From positions 1 to 11,938 of the forward strand of contig PDHQ01000424.1 of the NCBI GenBank assembly GCA_003339415.1: a stretch of 11,938 nt of DNA. The letters run 5' to 3'. Position numbers and translations under genes: made by a program. Below the pieces are notes generated by a model that had not been told where the DNA came from, ran no database searches, and was given only the letters and a program-made list of their open reading frames with translations. The first letter of the stretch is position 1. Each line of letters starts with the position of its first letter. The stretch comes from Ophiocordyceps camponoti-saundersi (nom. inval.) (Eukaryota; Ascomycota; Sordariomycetes; Hypocreales; Ophiocordycipitaceae). This document shows positions 1-7,302 of the stretch, piece by piece.

Positions 1-439
1 AGAAGAAAGAGAAAGGAAAATAAAAATTATTTAATTAAGTGCTAAGAACTTTAGAAAAGGTATTTAAATAAGTAATTTATAGTATAAAGGTATAGAGTTT
101 AAAATAAAGTTATAATTCCGTTTAGTAGAGTTTTTACCTTAAGTCCTCTCTAAGACTCGACTTACGATATACGACTTTTATAATAGCTATAAAGATAAGG
201 TTAGGGGCTAATTACTTACTTAATTCGTCCTCTTTCGAGGGAAAACTAACCTATACTATATACCTAGTAATAGCCCCTATCTTAACTTAACTATTCTTAT
301 ATTCTAATACTCGATAACTCTTAGGGGAAGAGAAGCGGTTAAGGGACTATTTAATTAAACTCTATATAAGCCCCTAATAGCTCCTTAGCTAAGGTAGGCG
401 CTTGTTTTTCTTTAGGCGTGCCTATTACCGCCGCTAAAG

Positions 440-530
440 TAAGTTAGGGTCGCAGGCGTTAAAAGGGTTATTTAAACCGACCTGCCTAATCTAATAGATC
501 TAATTAATTAGTATCGCTAGGCTAGAGGGG
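440..530 (+). repeat. dispersed repeat A, copy 1
   Basis: It shares TCTAATAGATCT, then a diverged spacer, TATCGCT and TAGAGGGGG with 11810-11910 in the same orientation; upstream GTTAAAAGG and TTTAA blocks also align. The copies are clearly diverged, as expected for RIP-hit duplicates. The family is unknown. Confidence 0.5.
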
Positions 531-729
531 GCTAAAGGATCTAGGGGTCCTAGGAAGGGTTATTTTATACGTATAAGAAGCTTCCTTTTTCCCTCTCTTA
601 GGAAGAAGGACTAGGGCAGCCGTGAGCCCTTTAATATAAAGTTAGTCGCTATAAGCGTATTCGGACCTAGCTAGGTAGGGCTACCTGCTACGGATCCCTT
701 CCTTAGCCCTGTGAAATCTACGCCCCCTA

Positions 730-755
730 AATTACTAGGAATTACTTAGAATTAC
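730..755. repeat. AATTAC repeated at 10-bp spacing
   Basis: AATTAC occurs at 730-735, 740-745 and 750-755, an exact 10-bp period with variable spacers (TAGG, TTAG). It is one helical turn apart, so it could be a phased binding site or a decayed tandem repeat. Confidence 0.55.
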
Positions 756-797
756 CCCTTTTTCCCTTCTTTTTCCCTTTTTCTTCTTCTTTTTCTT

Positions 798-850
798 CTG
801 CCGCGGCGCATGCCTATTTATCCCTATTAAAACCCCTTTTCTCGCGGCAG
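798..850. repeat. GC-rich inverted repeat
   Basis: CTGCCGCG (798-805) and CGCGGCAG (843-850) are perfect 8-bp inverted arms around a 37-nt loop containing GCATGC. The arms keep TG and CA at their outer ends, both as TGC/GCA. This could be a hairpin or the ends of a very small element; no convincing target duplication is seen. Confidence 0.6.
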
Positions 851-918
851 TTCCTATAGCTTCGATAGGTCCGTTAAAACGGGTTAGACTAATTAATCGG
901 AAAAAGGGACGGGAAGGA

Positions 919-980
919 GACTAAGCTAGCGTAGTCCTCTTCTTTAGTTACGGATACGGACATTAGTCTCTAGTATACGG
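919..980 (+). repeat. dispersed repeat B, copy 1
   Basis: It contains GACTAAGCTAGC and TAGTC followed by TACGGATACGGA, AGTCTCTAG and TACGG, matching 10176-10288 in order and orientation, with about 50 nt less between the two blocks than in the other copy. Confidence 0.55.
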
Positions 981-1639
981 ATTCCTCCGTTCCTTCTCTT
1001 TAGATAATTTACGGCAAAAACTCTAATATATAAAATCTTAGTATTATTAAATAGTCTCCTCTCTTTATATTTAATAGGGACTTCTTATACCGCTATATAA
1101 AGAAGATTACTATCTACCTTAGCCCTTAACTACCCCCTAAACCCCTTCCCCTTAATTATTTTACTACCTTAAGTAGCATTACCCTCTTTTTATAATAGCG
1201 CTATCCCTAAATATATATATTATATATAAGGTTTATTATAAATTAGGATATATAAGTAATAAGGTATATATCTATATATATTTATTAAATAGCTACCGGA
1301 CCTAGTCTAGGTACTTATAATAATAATATATATATATATATATAGATTTTATATCTTATAGTTAGAGGGAGTAGATAGGGTATTAGGGGCTTAGGGTTAG
1401 GGATAACTAACGCATAATAACGCTTCTTACGGAACCCTCCCTAAAGCTATATATAGACTTCGATACGTTAATATATATTATTACTAGTTACGGCGTAAAG
1501 TATAAGATTAACGCTTATAACTTCGCTAAATTCCTCCTACCCGTAATCCCGCCGATAGCTTTACGAAGGCCCTGCCCCCTAAGGCTTTTCTTCTTTTTCG
1601 ATAACTAGTTAGGGTCTTTCCTTTACCTTATTAAATTAC

Positions 1640-2345
1640 TCTCTCTTTCTTCTTTTCCTTTCCTTTATCCTCTTCTTTTTTTCGTTATTTCCTACTACGT
1701 TTACGTACGTTTATATATTATTTTAAAAGAGGACTATTATTAATTATTATAAAGTTATAAATATTTCCTCCTTTTTTCTTCCTTATAATAGCCTTTTCCT
1801 AGCTACGCTTAGCGCGTTTACGCTCGGCACGCTTACCCTCTACCCGCTAATACTTAGTACGCTTACGATTATACTCCTTTATTTCGTCGGCCTCGGCCCG
1901 CTATATCCTTTCTTTATTAGTTTGCTGCGGGTAGTTTATTACTTAATAGAGCGCCCCGCTATATATTATTCGGTTACTATAAAAAGATATAAAACGGCCG
2001 GAGGGACTCTTAGTAATAAGTCGCTACCCGGTATAGCATAACTTCCCCCTTACCTAGTAATTATTATACCTCCCCCTAAACTAGTTTTTATAACGGAAAT
2101 AAATCTCGAAATAGAGGTTCTACTTCGACGAATCGGCGCACTTATTATAAGCGTACTCGGGTTAGGGAGCGTAGCTCGTAAAAATTATCGCCTTAAATAA
2201 ATTATCCTAATAGAGGAAGCGGGTAACGATAGACTTAATCGGCTTATCTAGCTTTTTTAGCATATATACGGTAATATTACGAGCGGCGCCCTACGTAACC
2301 CGATATTCCTCGTACTCTTTTCTCTTAGTATCGACTATTTTACTC
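1640..2345 (-). pseudogene. unrecognised coding-like relic, basic C-terminal part
   Basis: From about 2345 the minus frame with codon start at 2158 shows roughly 11 stops in 200 codons, all TAA/TAG. It reads IVDTKRKEYEEYRVT, NITVYMLKKLDKPIKSIVTR, EYAYNKCADSS, ITKSPSGRFISFYSNRIIYS, then a strongly charged stretch (EADEIKEYNRKRTKY, KRAERKRAKRS, KKEEDKGKEKKKERV). A Lys/Arg/Glu-rich tail of this kind occurs at the C-terminus of several fungal DDE (pogo/Fot-type) transposases, but no catalytic motif is visible, so that identity is only a guess. The end near 1640 is set by increasing stops. It may also be a DNA-binding host protein. Confidence 0.4.
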
Positions 2346-2760
2346 TATTCCGTTTATTACTTACCGAAATCGCGAGGGCTTTTATCGCGGTTTTTAACGT
2401 CTCCGATAACGTTCTAAACGTAACCTTATAGCGATAACGAAACTCCTCGTTCGTAATAATAACTTCGCTAAAAAGCTCGCTAAGAATATTATTTAACGCG
2501 GATATCCTCTTTTCGTAGAAATAATAAAACGACTTTTAAGGCGCGTATCGAAATAAGATTTCTAATAAATTTACCGTTATAATATAAGGTTAACGATAGG
2601 AGGTTTTCCTACGGGCGTATAATTTTTTATTTATATTTATATATATATACCGATTTACTAACTTATAGTATACTTATCCTTTTTTTAACGCTTTAAAGTT
2701 ACGATTCTTTCCTTATAAACGCTTTTCTTATAGTTTTTCTTATAGTTTCTATCTACGCTA
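2346..2760 (-). pseudogene. unrecognised coding-like relic, first part
   Basis: The minus frame with codons starting at 2700 and 2520 has only three stops in about 118 codons between 2700 and 2346, low for this TA-rich DNA. It reads blocks such as VYYKLVNRYIYINI, ITVNLLEILFRYAP, SFYYFYEKRISALNNILSEL and TNEEFRYRYKVTFRTLSETL. It is helical in character with alternating charged residues; I recognise no domain. Stops become dense above about 2700. At about 2345 the low-stop reading moves to another minus frame (next entry), consistent with a 1- or 2-nt indel. The direction matches the copia relic, but it lies beyond the element's candidate 3' end, so it is probably a different gene or transposon. 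Confidence 0.42.
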
Positions 2761-2779
2761 AAAGATTTTATATAATAAC

Positions 2780-2975
2780 CCTCTAGCTTACTTACTTCGA
2801 ATATACTTTAGTACTTACTTATATGCGCTCTAGATCGACTAATTAGCTTATAGTATTACCGCACCTAATACTAATAGCTTACCCTAAGCTACCTAGCTTA
2901 TAATATATAAGGGTATATAAGGTCTAGCGGGGCTTATTACGTAGTGCGCTTTGCATAATTAATACCCCCCCTTTT
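2780..2975 (-). repeat. candidate purine tract 2 and possible 3' LTR
   Basis: On the minus strand CCTAAAAGGGGGGG is followed directly by TATTAATTATGCAAAGCGC, which would be TGTTAATTATGC before RIP, a plausible LTR start. Below it are TATATA-like boxes and GCGCATATAAG near 2825. This could be the 3' LTR of the copia relic, with 3676-2975 as a long untranslated region, or a solo LTR of another element. The right boundary is not visible and there is no second copy in the window for comparison. Confidence 0.3.
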
Positions 2976-3669
2976 AGGCCCGCTTAGCTAAGCGGAAAAT
3001 AGTTATCCTATACCGCAATACGCGGAAAATAATAAAATAGTAAAAAATAGCATTTTCTTAGCTCTTCTTAACGAGGCCGGCAGAGGGCTTAAATCGCTTA
3101 GAAATATAATAAAAACACGATCCGAGAGATTAAATCAGCTCCTAGAAGCAGTTCTTCCGTTCCGGATCGGTTAATTTATTTAGGAAATAGCAGAAAATAG
3201 CAGAAATAGGCCTCTTTAAGCCGTCTTAAGGGGCGTTAAAAAAGCTAATCTAAGCCGTTTAGAGGTATTAATTTAAGCCTATATAAAGGGCTTAAGAGGT
3301 ATTAATCGATAGAGAATATCTCGTTATAGGGGGCTAAAGATAGGCCTTAAGCTTTACGCTAATCTATATAGAGAGGCGTCGTTATTCGTATCGCTTAGTA
3401 GGGAAATACCGCCTAAGTCGTGCGAGTTAATATATCTAATAGTAATAAGTTTAAAGGCGCCTGCCGTTAATATTTTTAGGGCCGGAATAGCCTCTTCCTA
3501 GTATATTAAAAGGCGTATATCGTAGGACCGGCGGCGGCACGAAGCTAGGCTAGCGGTAGGGTTAATAATCGCGAGCCTCTATATTAGGGCTCTAATCGCG
3601 ATATGCCTTATCCGTTCCCTCTTAATCGGTAGCTGCCTGCGCCGCGTAACGCTTATTATATATATCCCT
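2976..3669. other. no gene; hairpin- and repeat-rich stretch
   Basis: No coding frame stands out. Seen here are an inverted repeat with 7-bp arms CGATCCG/CGGATCG (3118-3124 and 3163-3169), a tandem AATAGCAGA motif (about 3184-3206), a 12-bp direct repeat AGAGGTATTAAT (3261-3272 and 3295-3306) enclosing a TTAAGCC/GGCTTAA hairpin (3273-3279, 3289-3295) around a TATATAAA box, and repeated ATCGCGAT-type palindromes near 3540-3605. It may be the untranslated or LTR part of the copia relic. Confidence 0.4.
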
Positions 3670-3684
3670 TAAGATCCCCCCTTT
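3670..3684 (-). other. candidate polypurine tract 1 of the copia element
   Basis: On the minus strand the sequence reads AAAGGGGGGATCTTAAGGG just after the polyprotein frame ends. A purine tract at this position is what primes plus-strand DNA synthesis next to the 3' LTR. The following bases do not start with TG or its RIP form TA, which weakens the case for an LTR boundary here. No target duplication or second LTR is available to test it. Confidence 0.3.
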
Positions 3685-3724
3685 AGGTATAGGATCCTCC
3701 GGCAAAAGAGATCTTATACTATAT

Positions 3725-3899
3725 TATTTATTAGGTCGCCGTTTCGATCGATCGTGTTATTCGGTATCGCTGCCTTTAGTATTAGGTGGTATAAGGGTAT
3801 CGCGGGCTTCGCTATCGGGCGCCCTAGGCTTATCTAATAGCCTACGAGGGCTGCCTTTCGTGTTCTCGGCCTTAGAGGGCAGGATCGTAATCTTTAAGT
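3725..3899 (-). pseudogene. C-terminal tail of the copia polyprotein relic
   Basis: The RNase H frame continues past the terminal LTKPL block for about 55 codons with a polar, charged reading (for example LPSKAENTKGSPRR and KPRAPDSEARDT) before the first stops near 3755. Copia polyproteins normally end soon after the LTKPL block, so this tail is either a lineage-specific extension or open by chance. The stop near 3725 lies about 45 nt before a purine-tract-like site at 3676-3684. Confidence 0.45.
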
Positions 3900-4520
3900 T
3901 AGAAAGATATAATATATGCACGAATTTAATATGCTAAAGACGCTAGAGAGGCTTTGTTAGGCTATCTTTAGCTATCTCAGCTATGCCGATCTAATAGATC
4001 GTAAAATTGCGCTTCTTAACGCGGTTAAGGATCTATTTATATCTCGTATTAATATCCCTCGTGCGTGCGGCCTTTTTATATTTATTAAGGGCTATCGCCT
4101 TAGCGTTAAGGCTATCGATAAATATAATTATCGGTATAGACTCTCGAAACCTTAAGTTTTTAAGAATCTCGTAGACCCGAGTAAGGCTTATCCCTATAAG
4201 CGTTAAATTAATAAATTCGGCATCGGTTAACGATAACGTTATAAGCGTCTACTTTTTAGATTTCTAATATATAGGGCCTATGCTAATAAAAGCGATATAT
4301 CCGGTAGTTAAGTATATTATATGTAAATTATCTATAAAAGACGCGTCGGCGAAGATACGAGGCTTTAAATCTCGAGGTCCGTAAGCACCTCTAAGCGTAA
4401 GGCCTAGGCTCTTCGTGCCGTTAAGGTATTATATTAAATTATTCTATACGAGAAGGTATAAGGTTATCGGATTAAGGTTACCTTTATATAATTTACTATT
4501 CGTGAAGGCTAAATTAGGGC
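3900..4520 (-). pseudogene. copia RT-RNase H connection and RNase H (relic)
   Basis: A second minus frame carries ISPNLAFTNSKL (about 4545-4490, the 'RPDIAFA-SKL' block), YLNGTKSLGLTLRGAYG (about 4425-4375) and then RNase H: FADASF (first Asp codon at 4347), TTGYIAFI, KSKK-TLITLS-TDAEF (Glu codon at 4218), IIIFIDS (Asp codon at 4116), ALNKYKKAARTRDINTRYK (about 4090-4032) and AKDSLTKPL (near 3950). The DEDD catalytic residues and the HIDIRYH-like and ADxLTKPL blocks are the copia RNase H hallmarks, so the acidic residues themselves look preserved while several Gln/Trp codons have become stops. The enzyme removes RNA from RNA-DNA hybrids during reverse transcription. The frame then stays nearly open to about 3730 as a charged tail. 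Confidence 0.92.
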
Positions 4521-5539
4521 TTATACTGTTAGAGAGGTAATTTACCCGGCCACGGCGTTTATATAGCGTTCGTAACGCCTTCGCCGAATAATTCGAGTAT
4601 TTTATTAGTATATTTCTCTTAACGTACGCTAATTCTTTGCGTAGCACGATTCCTATAAAATTATAAGCCTAAAAAGGTAGTAGGTTCGCCTAAATCCCGC
4701 AAATCCTATAATTCCTATAAGATACCCTTACCCTTATTTATAAGGGCTATTCTAAGCGCTATAATTATAGTATCGTTAATATAAAGGAGTATAGTGAAGC
4801 CCTTTTCGTATATATATATCCGAAACTCGGATATAAGCTATTATTATTTACGGCGTTTAAAAGCCTTACTCGCGTGTATAAACTATATCGCGGGAGATAA
4901 CTTAAGGCTATATAGGGCTCTTTTAAGCCTATATACTCGATCCGTTCTATCTTCGAATATATATAGCTAGTCGACGAAAAACTCCTCTTAGTACGGGGCG
5001 TTTACGAACGCGTTAATTATATTAAATTACCGCTACTTAAGATCTCGTAAAGCTATTATTAATAGGAAGACTCGAACCGAAGAGAAATATACTATAAAGG
5101 CGTAGAGGTCTTCGATAGAGTGCGAGGTCTCTTCTTTATCCCCTTATACGCATTATTATACCTTCGCGATTATAAGCTTATCTTAAGGTATCTTTATCGT
5201 AAAGACCTATTTGCTTAGAAGGACCTACTTGCCGATAGGTCGATTAATAAGATCCTACGTTTAACGATTATATAGAGCTTTAATCTTAAGATTTATTAGC
5301 GGGCGCTATAAGGAGAGGTAATCGGGTCGCTTTCGCATATCGTATTAGCCCTTAGGCGTCGATAGTATTATAACGTTAAATACGATGCTAATTAGCAGGA
5401 TAAAGTTAGGTATCTCTGCCTCTTTTTCGTCGATGTTTTTAAAGACGGCGTTAGTAGCAGTATTCGCTTCGGCTGCTATCGCTTATTAGGTCTTTCGATC
5501 GGTTATAAGAATCGTAGCCTTATTCCTCAGCTAAGCCTG

Positions 5540-5540
<1 letters not shown>
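4520..5540 (-). pseudogene. copia reverse transcriptase (relic, YxDD mutated)
   Basis: In the same minus frame as integrase the relic runs through a linker and the RT N-terminal blocks: RPIGK (about 5240), KIKALYNR, a Q-less KARxVxRGD-type block with GDKEETSHSIEDLYA (near 5140-5100), then INAFVNA (about 5014-4997), EEFFVD, DRVYRLKRALYSLKLSP (about 4955-4905) and ILLYINDT (about 4795-4769), followed by LRDLGEPTTFLGL. These are the ordered RT motifs of Ty1/copia. The catalytic YVDD-type box reads YIND: TG-to-TA changes turn GTT to ATT and GAC to AAC, so one catalytic Asp is lost. Stops sit at expected Gln/Trp sites. After about 4570 the homologous reading moves to a different frame. RT would have copied element RNA to cDNA in cytoplasmic particles. 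Confidence 0.9.

Positions 5541-5584
<44 letters not shown>
5541..5584. repeat. 44-nt poly(G) tract inside the copia relic
   Basis: Forty-four consecutive G on the plus strand (C on the element's sense strand, so poly-proline in any frame). Both flanks continue in the same reading frame (minus-strand codon starts congruent to 1 modulo 3). G/C homopolymers of this length are rare in AT-rich fungal DNA; the tract may be a real expanded homopolymer or an assembly or sequencing artefact. Confidence 0.95.
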
Positions 5585-5589
5585 CTTCT

Positions 5590-6118
5590 TTATCCGCTAA
5601 ATCGTTAAGTTAAGCCCTATAAGGCGTTATTCGGGCGTAAGGAATCGTATTATATTTAGAGGCGTTGCAGGCTTTTTAGCTTAAGATAGGCCTGCGGTTT
5701 TATTATATAAATTAGGTATATTATCCGCCTTAGCGTCTCCGGCAGGCTTATCTAAGCCCTAATAGCTAGGACGATTATAATTTCCGTTATTATTAATTTC
5801 GTTAGGCCCTAATCTAAAGAATTCGTCCTTGTTAAGTTAATCTTTTTAATAATCTTCGATCTTAGGCTCGGCGACGTATTTAACGGTTTAATTAAGTATT
5901 AGATCGGCTATATTATAGAACCTAACGTCTCTAGCCTTAATAATCTTATCTTTATTATATAGATAAATCTTATAAATATAGCCGTAAAGCCCTTCTATAC
6001 TAACGAGGCGGTCTTCTTTAGCTTTAGGGGCTATTTTAGCGCTCTAAATCCGGTATTAGGGATAGATAATAACGTATACCTTATATCCCTATAATCTAAA
6101 ATATTTAATATTAAATAT
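5590..6118 (-). pseudogene. copia integrase C-terminal part and linker (relic)
   Basis: The minus frame from about 6118 reads a Phe/Tyr-Gly-Tyr-Lys-Val-Tyr-Val stretch, then KIAPKAKEDRLVSIEGLYGY (about 6040-5980) and KIIKARDVRFYN. This matches the pattern of copia integrase C-terminal regions: a Cys/Gly-x-Ala-Tyr-Val block, a Lys-x-x-Pro-Lys-Ala-Lys block, a Gly-Tyr turn and the terminal R-D-V-x-F. A charged, Asn/Asp/Pro-rich linker follows to the poly(G/C) tract, with only a few stops. The integrase catalytic D,D-35-E region should lie above 6120; there the three frames give competing partial matches (an Asn-Arg-x-x motif in two frames), suggesting a further frameshift or loss. The domain would have joined element DNA to the host chromosome. 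Confidence 0.75.
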
Positions 6119-6170
6119 TTATATAGAGCGCGGTTCGCGGCTATTATTATATCGATAAGGCTTTAATTCT

Positions 6171-6564
6171 TCGGGTTAGCTAACGATAGAAGTATATATA
6201 TATATTTATCTAGCTTAATACTTACCCTTCTTCCTATATTTCTTTTCCGTTATAATATATACTTAAGGCTTTATTACGTAAAGTTATATCCTCTCGGTAC
6301 TCTAATTTTCCGCCCCCTTTATATTTCCTCCTCCCTCTTTATTTTATCGCTTCTTCTCTCCTTCCTCTCTCTCTCTCTCCTCCCTCCCTTATATATATAG
6401 ATATATACGCACGAGCGCACGTATATATATTAATACTTATTATATTTTTTTTTTCCTCTTCTATTACCTTACCCTTTATTACCTTCGTTATAGGTAATAA
6501 ATTAGGTAATATTTTCTTTTCCTACCTCTTTAATATCCTCTCTCTATTTTCTCCCTTACTACTA
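6171..6564. other. no gene; pyrimidine-rich and microsatellite DNA
   Basis: The copia homology ends near 6170 and the sequence becomes CT-rich, with a (CT)n tract (6365-6380), TA repeats (6390-6408), a T run near 6447 and few purines on the plus strand. Nothing coding was recognised. Confidence 0.5.
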
Positions 6565-7118
6565 ACGCCTTTATATAATAAACCTATAGCACCGTATATT
6601 ACTTTTATCGCGATATCCGTAACGGCGTCGGATAAGGCCGCTACCTAGGGAGGTAAGCTTAGCCTTACCCCTACTATCGCCCTTAACTCCTATACCGCAG
6701 CTAATATCGCGCTATTAAAGTAAACGGGCTAACCCTACGCAAGGCGCCTTACTATAAATATATACTTTCCTTCCTATATCCTAATAGGTAGCCTACCTCC
6801 GATAGCTATTATAGACTTATACTATATACTTTTTGCTAGCGGCCCCCGTTAGTTCCTAAATATAACCTAGTATTTATTCCTCTTTTAACTTACTATAATC
6901 TACCTCCTAATATTTCTTTAGTTTTTTAAGGATATACCTATTTATAGACGCGCGGTTAGGTTTTAATAGCTTTCTCTCCGTACCGATACGCTCTCTCTTA
7001 ACGAATAGCTTAAACTTATATATATTAGGGGCTTTTTTACTAGCTATTTTAAAGTTAGGGATACCTATTTATAACTTCTTAGTCTTCTTATTACCTATTA
7101 TATTATATATTTATAAAT
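6565..7118 (+). pseudogene. unrecognised coding-like relic
   Basis: The plus frame starting near 6565 has 5 stops in 102 codons to 6870, reading LYNKPIAPYITFIAISVTAS, GGKLSLTPTIALNSYTAANI and IYFPSYILIGSLPPIAII. After a stop-dense interval, a second low-stop run (about 6911-7070) reads KDIPIYRRAVRF, LSLRTDTLSLNE and YIRGFFTSYFKVRDTYL. No start codon is present (ATG is depleted). The interval near 6871-6910 could be an intron or only decay. No family is recognised. The alternative is chance openness in pyrimidine-rich DNA. Confidence 0.28.
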
Positions 7119-7197
7119 CTATTTTCTAAATATACTACCGTTATCTTTAATATTTATCCTCTTCCTTTCTTCTTCCTTCCTCCCTTACGCTAATTGC

Positions 7198-7222
7198 TAT
7201 TATTATTATTATTATTATTATA
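7198..7222. repeat. (TAT)n trinucleotide microsatellite
   Basis: About eight uninterrupted TAT/ATT units. It lies about 80 nt upstream of the ATG of the 7303 relic. Confidence 0.9.
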
Positions 7223-7302
7223 TAGCTATTAAGTTAAGCTTAGCCCGAACTTAAATCGAAGTTTATAATATATTATACTAACTTTAAGTTAAGTTTGTCT
7301 CT

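Larger units (their letters stand above)
1..1639. other. no recognisable gene; RIP-mutated repeats
   Basis: No coding frame stands out on either strand. The stretch contains AT microsatellites (about 1208-1227 and 1327-1344), a 10-bp-period AATTAC triplet (730-755), a GC-rich inverted repeat (798-850), pyrimidine tracts (757-798), and one copy each of two short repeats that recur near the right end (440-530 and 919-980). TTAGGGTTAGGG at 1391-1402 is only two telomere-like units. Confidence 0.5.
3676..6170 (-). mobile_element. RIP-degraded, 5'-truncated Ty1/copia retrotransposon
   Basis: Read on the minus strand, the order is integrase C-terminal part, linker, reverse transcriptase, RNase H, which is the Ty1/copia (Pseudoviridae-type) order; Ty3/gypsy elements place integrase last. 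No gag, protease or integrase zinc-binding/DDE core could be recognised upstream of about 6170, where the sequence changes to pyrimidine-rich DNA, so the element is truncated or unrecognisably decayed at its 5' side. In-frame stops are TAA/TAG at positions where family members commonly have Gln or Trp, as expected from CpA-to-TpA mutation. Integrase, linker and RT share one frame; RNase H is in another. A 44-nt G run interrupts the linker. The element is certainly non-functional. Family assignment is inferred from motif order and residues seen, not from a database search. Confidence 0.88.

Noticed and set aside
1391..1402. TTAGGGTTAGGG as a telomere or interstitial telomeric array
   Set aside because: Only two units, with no further repeats nearby; expected by chance in TTA/GGG-rich sequence.
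3184..3206. Short AATAGCAGA tandem as a CRISPR-like array
   Set aside because: Units are adjacent with no spacers, and the window is fungal.
3986..4000. TCTAATAGATC word near 3990 as a third copy of repeat A
   Set aside because: Only the short word matches, and it lies inside the copia RNase H frame.
4444..4647. Open frame of 67 codons as a real small gene
   Set aside because: It opens with GTG, its first half is a shadow of the copia RT frame and its second half is the RT-RNase H connection; it is a product of the frameshift junction.
6120..6170. Integrase Asn-Arg-x-Pro block as a confident call
   Set aside because: Two different frames each give a partial match, and neither joins cleanly to the frame below 6118.
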